Assembly: GCF_000689415.1 (NCBI RefSeq) | Contig: NZ_HG322950.1 | Coordinates: 124,001-188,000, forward strand | Source of the DNA: Pseudomonas knackmussii B13 | GTDB lineage: Bacteria; Pseudomonadota; Gammaproteobacteria; Pseudomonadales; Pseudomonadaceae | Direction of reading: 5' to 3' | Length of the DNA: 64,000 bases | Part shown: positions 63,435 through 64,000 of the stretch, piece by piece | Numbering within the stretch: the first letter of the stretch is position 1 | How the letters are laid out: each line of letters starts with the position of its first letter | The notes under the pieces: model-generated | Databases searched by the model: none | What the model was told of the DNA's origin: nothing | What the model saw: the letters and a program-made list of their open reading frames with translations, nothing else | Position numbers and translations under genes: made by a program

Positions 63435-64000
63435 ATGCAACTGGCTATCTGGCAAACCCAAGGCCATCCCGCCGACCCGGCCGCCAACCTGGCAGCGCTC
63501 GAGGCACGGCTGGCCGAAGTGGCGCGTATCGGCGGCGAACTGCTGCTGTGCCCGGAGCTCTGGCTGTGCGGCTACAACGTGGCGGATCAGCTCGCCGACC
63601 TGGCCGAGCCCGCCGATGGCCCCTCGGCGCAACGCATCGCCGAGCTGGCGCGACGGCATGGCGTAGCGGTTTGCTACGGCTACGCCGAGCGGCATCCCGA
63701 AGGCAGCCGGCCTTACCTCAGCGTGCAACTGATCGATGGCGAAGGGCGGCGCCTGGCGAATTACCGCAAGACCCACCTGTTCGCCGCCGAGCAGGAGCTG
63801 TTCAGCCCCGGCGACAGCCTGCCGCCGCCCGTGCGCCTGGGCGCCTGGAACATCGGCCTGCTGCTGGGCGTCGAGCTGGAATACCCCGAGGCGGTGCGCA
63901 GCCTGGTGCTGGGTGGCGTCGATCTGCTTCTGGTGCCGACTGCGTTGACACCCGAGTACGCCGTCGTGGCCCAGTCGGTGGTGCCGGCGCGCGCAGTGGA
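63435..64000 (+). CDS. Nitrilase-superfamily (carbon-nitrogen hydrolase) protein lacking the catalytic Cys, truncated by window end
   Basis: First 188 residues seen. Nitrilase fold: catalytic Glu41 (LLLCPELWLCGYN) and Lys112 (NYRKTHLF) are present. At the position of the nucleophile Cys in the family motif (x-I-C-Y-D-x-x-F-P-E) the sequence reads LLLGVELEYPE, with Gly145 (codon GGC, one base from TGC). Relatives are amidases, N-carbamoyl-amidases and nitrilases. Without Cys it would not be a normal hydrolase; it may be a pseudoenzyme, or the alignment may be off. ATG 63435 has AAGGAG upstream. Divergent from a LysR gene. Confidence 0.78.
   Translation, partial: MQLAIWQTQGHPADPAANLAALEARLAEVARIGGELLLCPELWLCGYNVADQLADLAEPADGPSAQRIAELARRHGVAVCYGYAERHPEGSRPYLSVQLIDGEGRRLANYRKTHLFAAEQELFSPGDSLPPPVRLGAWNIGLLLGVELEYPEAVRSLVLGGVDLLLVPTALTPEYAVVAQSVVPARAV

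Overview
The window is high-GC Gammaproteobacterial DNA from a Pseudomonas close to P. aeruginosa. The evidence is an arginine transaminase gene pair (aruH/aruI), a two-subunit pyruvate carboxylase (pycA/pycB), PdxY, UvrD and a sigma-54 two-component pair, all in neighbourhoods I remember from P. aeruginosa PAO1. Pseudomonas-type REP palindromes (GTAGGAGCGAGCTTGCTCGCG and relatives) are also scattered between genes. PAO1 comparisons are from memory; no database was searched.

Layout. (1) 1-8772: a rightward catabolic cluster of enoyl-CoA hydratase (cut by the window edge), acyl-CoA dehydrogenase, ADP-forming acyl-CoA synthetase, AruI, AruH, aldehyde dehydrogenase and a flavodoxin-fold quinone reductase. 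AruH, AruI and the dehydrogenase can take arginine to 4-guanidinobutyrate. A LysR regulator follows. (2) 10081-10925: a small secreted protein with a hairpin leader, then an apparently gene-free stretch with a promoter, hairpins and an intrinsic terminator, which I read as a candidate small RNA. (3) 10926-15947: a five-gene RpiR-regulated cassette (RpiR, cysteine hydrolase, glutamine-synthetase-like ligase, N-formylglutamate amidohydrolase-like enzyme, APC permease). (4) 16136-30710: the MifR/MifS-like pair, alpha/beta hydrolase, DUF3301 protein, PdxY, a KefB/YbaL-type antiporter, thioesterase, then a leftward set (SDR, gamma-glutamyl ligase, class III aminotransferase) divergent from a GntR regulator with two palindromic operators between them, followed by small lipoprotein, SMI1/KNR4 and Tim44-like genes.

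(5) 30839-42538: a visibly AT-richer, mosaic surface-glycan locus: an ABC exporter (Wzm/Wzt type), sulfotransferase, two paralogous family-2 glycosyltransferases, two OafA-type acyltransferases, two methyltransferases, two paralogous Fe(II)/2-oxoglutarate oxygenases and an exported sulfatase. It lies next to uvrD, where PAO1 carries its common polysaccharide antigen genes nearby, but the gene content differs. This is the best candidate for an undescribed system: a glycan that may be sulfated inside the cell and trimmed outside.

(6) 42571-64000: conserved chromosome: uvrD, a PAS-GGDEF-EAL protein, a TPR-like periplasmic protein, a DUF3142 protein, the U32-family tRNA hydroxylase TrhP, zwf divergent from a HexR-family regulator across a palindromic operator, a small conserved protein, PycR-like LysR, pycA-pycB, a YjdM/PhnA-type protein, TesB-like thioesterase, a DUF5924/DUF2914 membrane protein, LysR, and a truncated nitrilase-fold protein whose catalytic cysteine position is glycine. 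No tRNA, rRNA, CRISPR array, transposase or prophage was seen.
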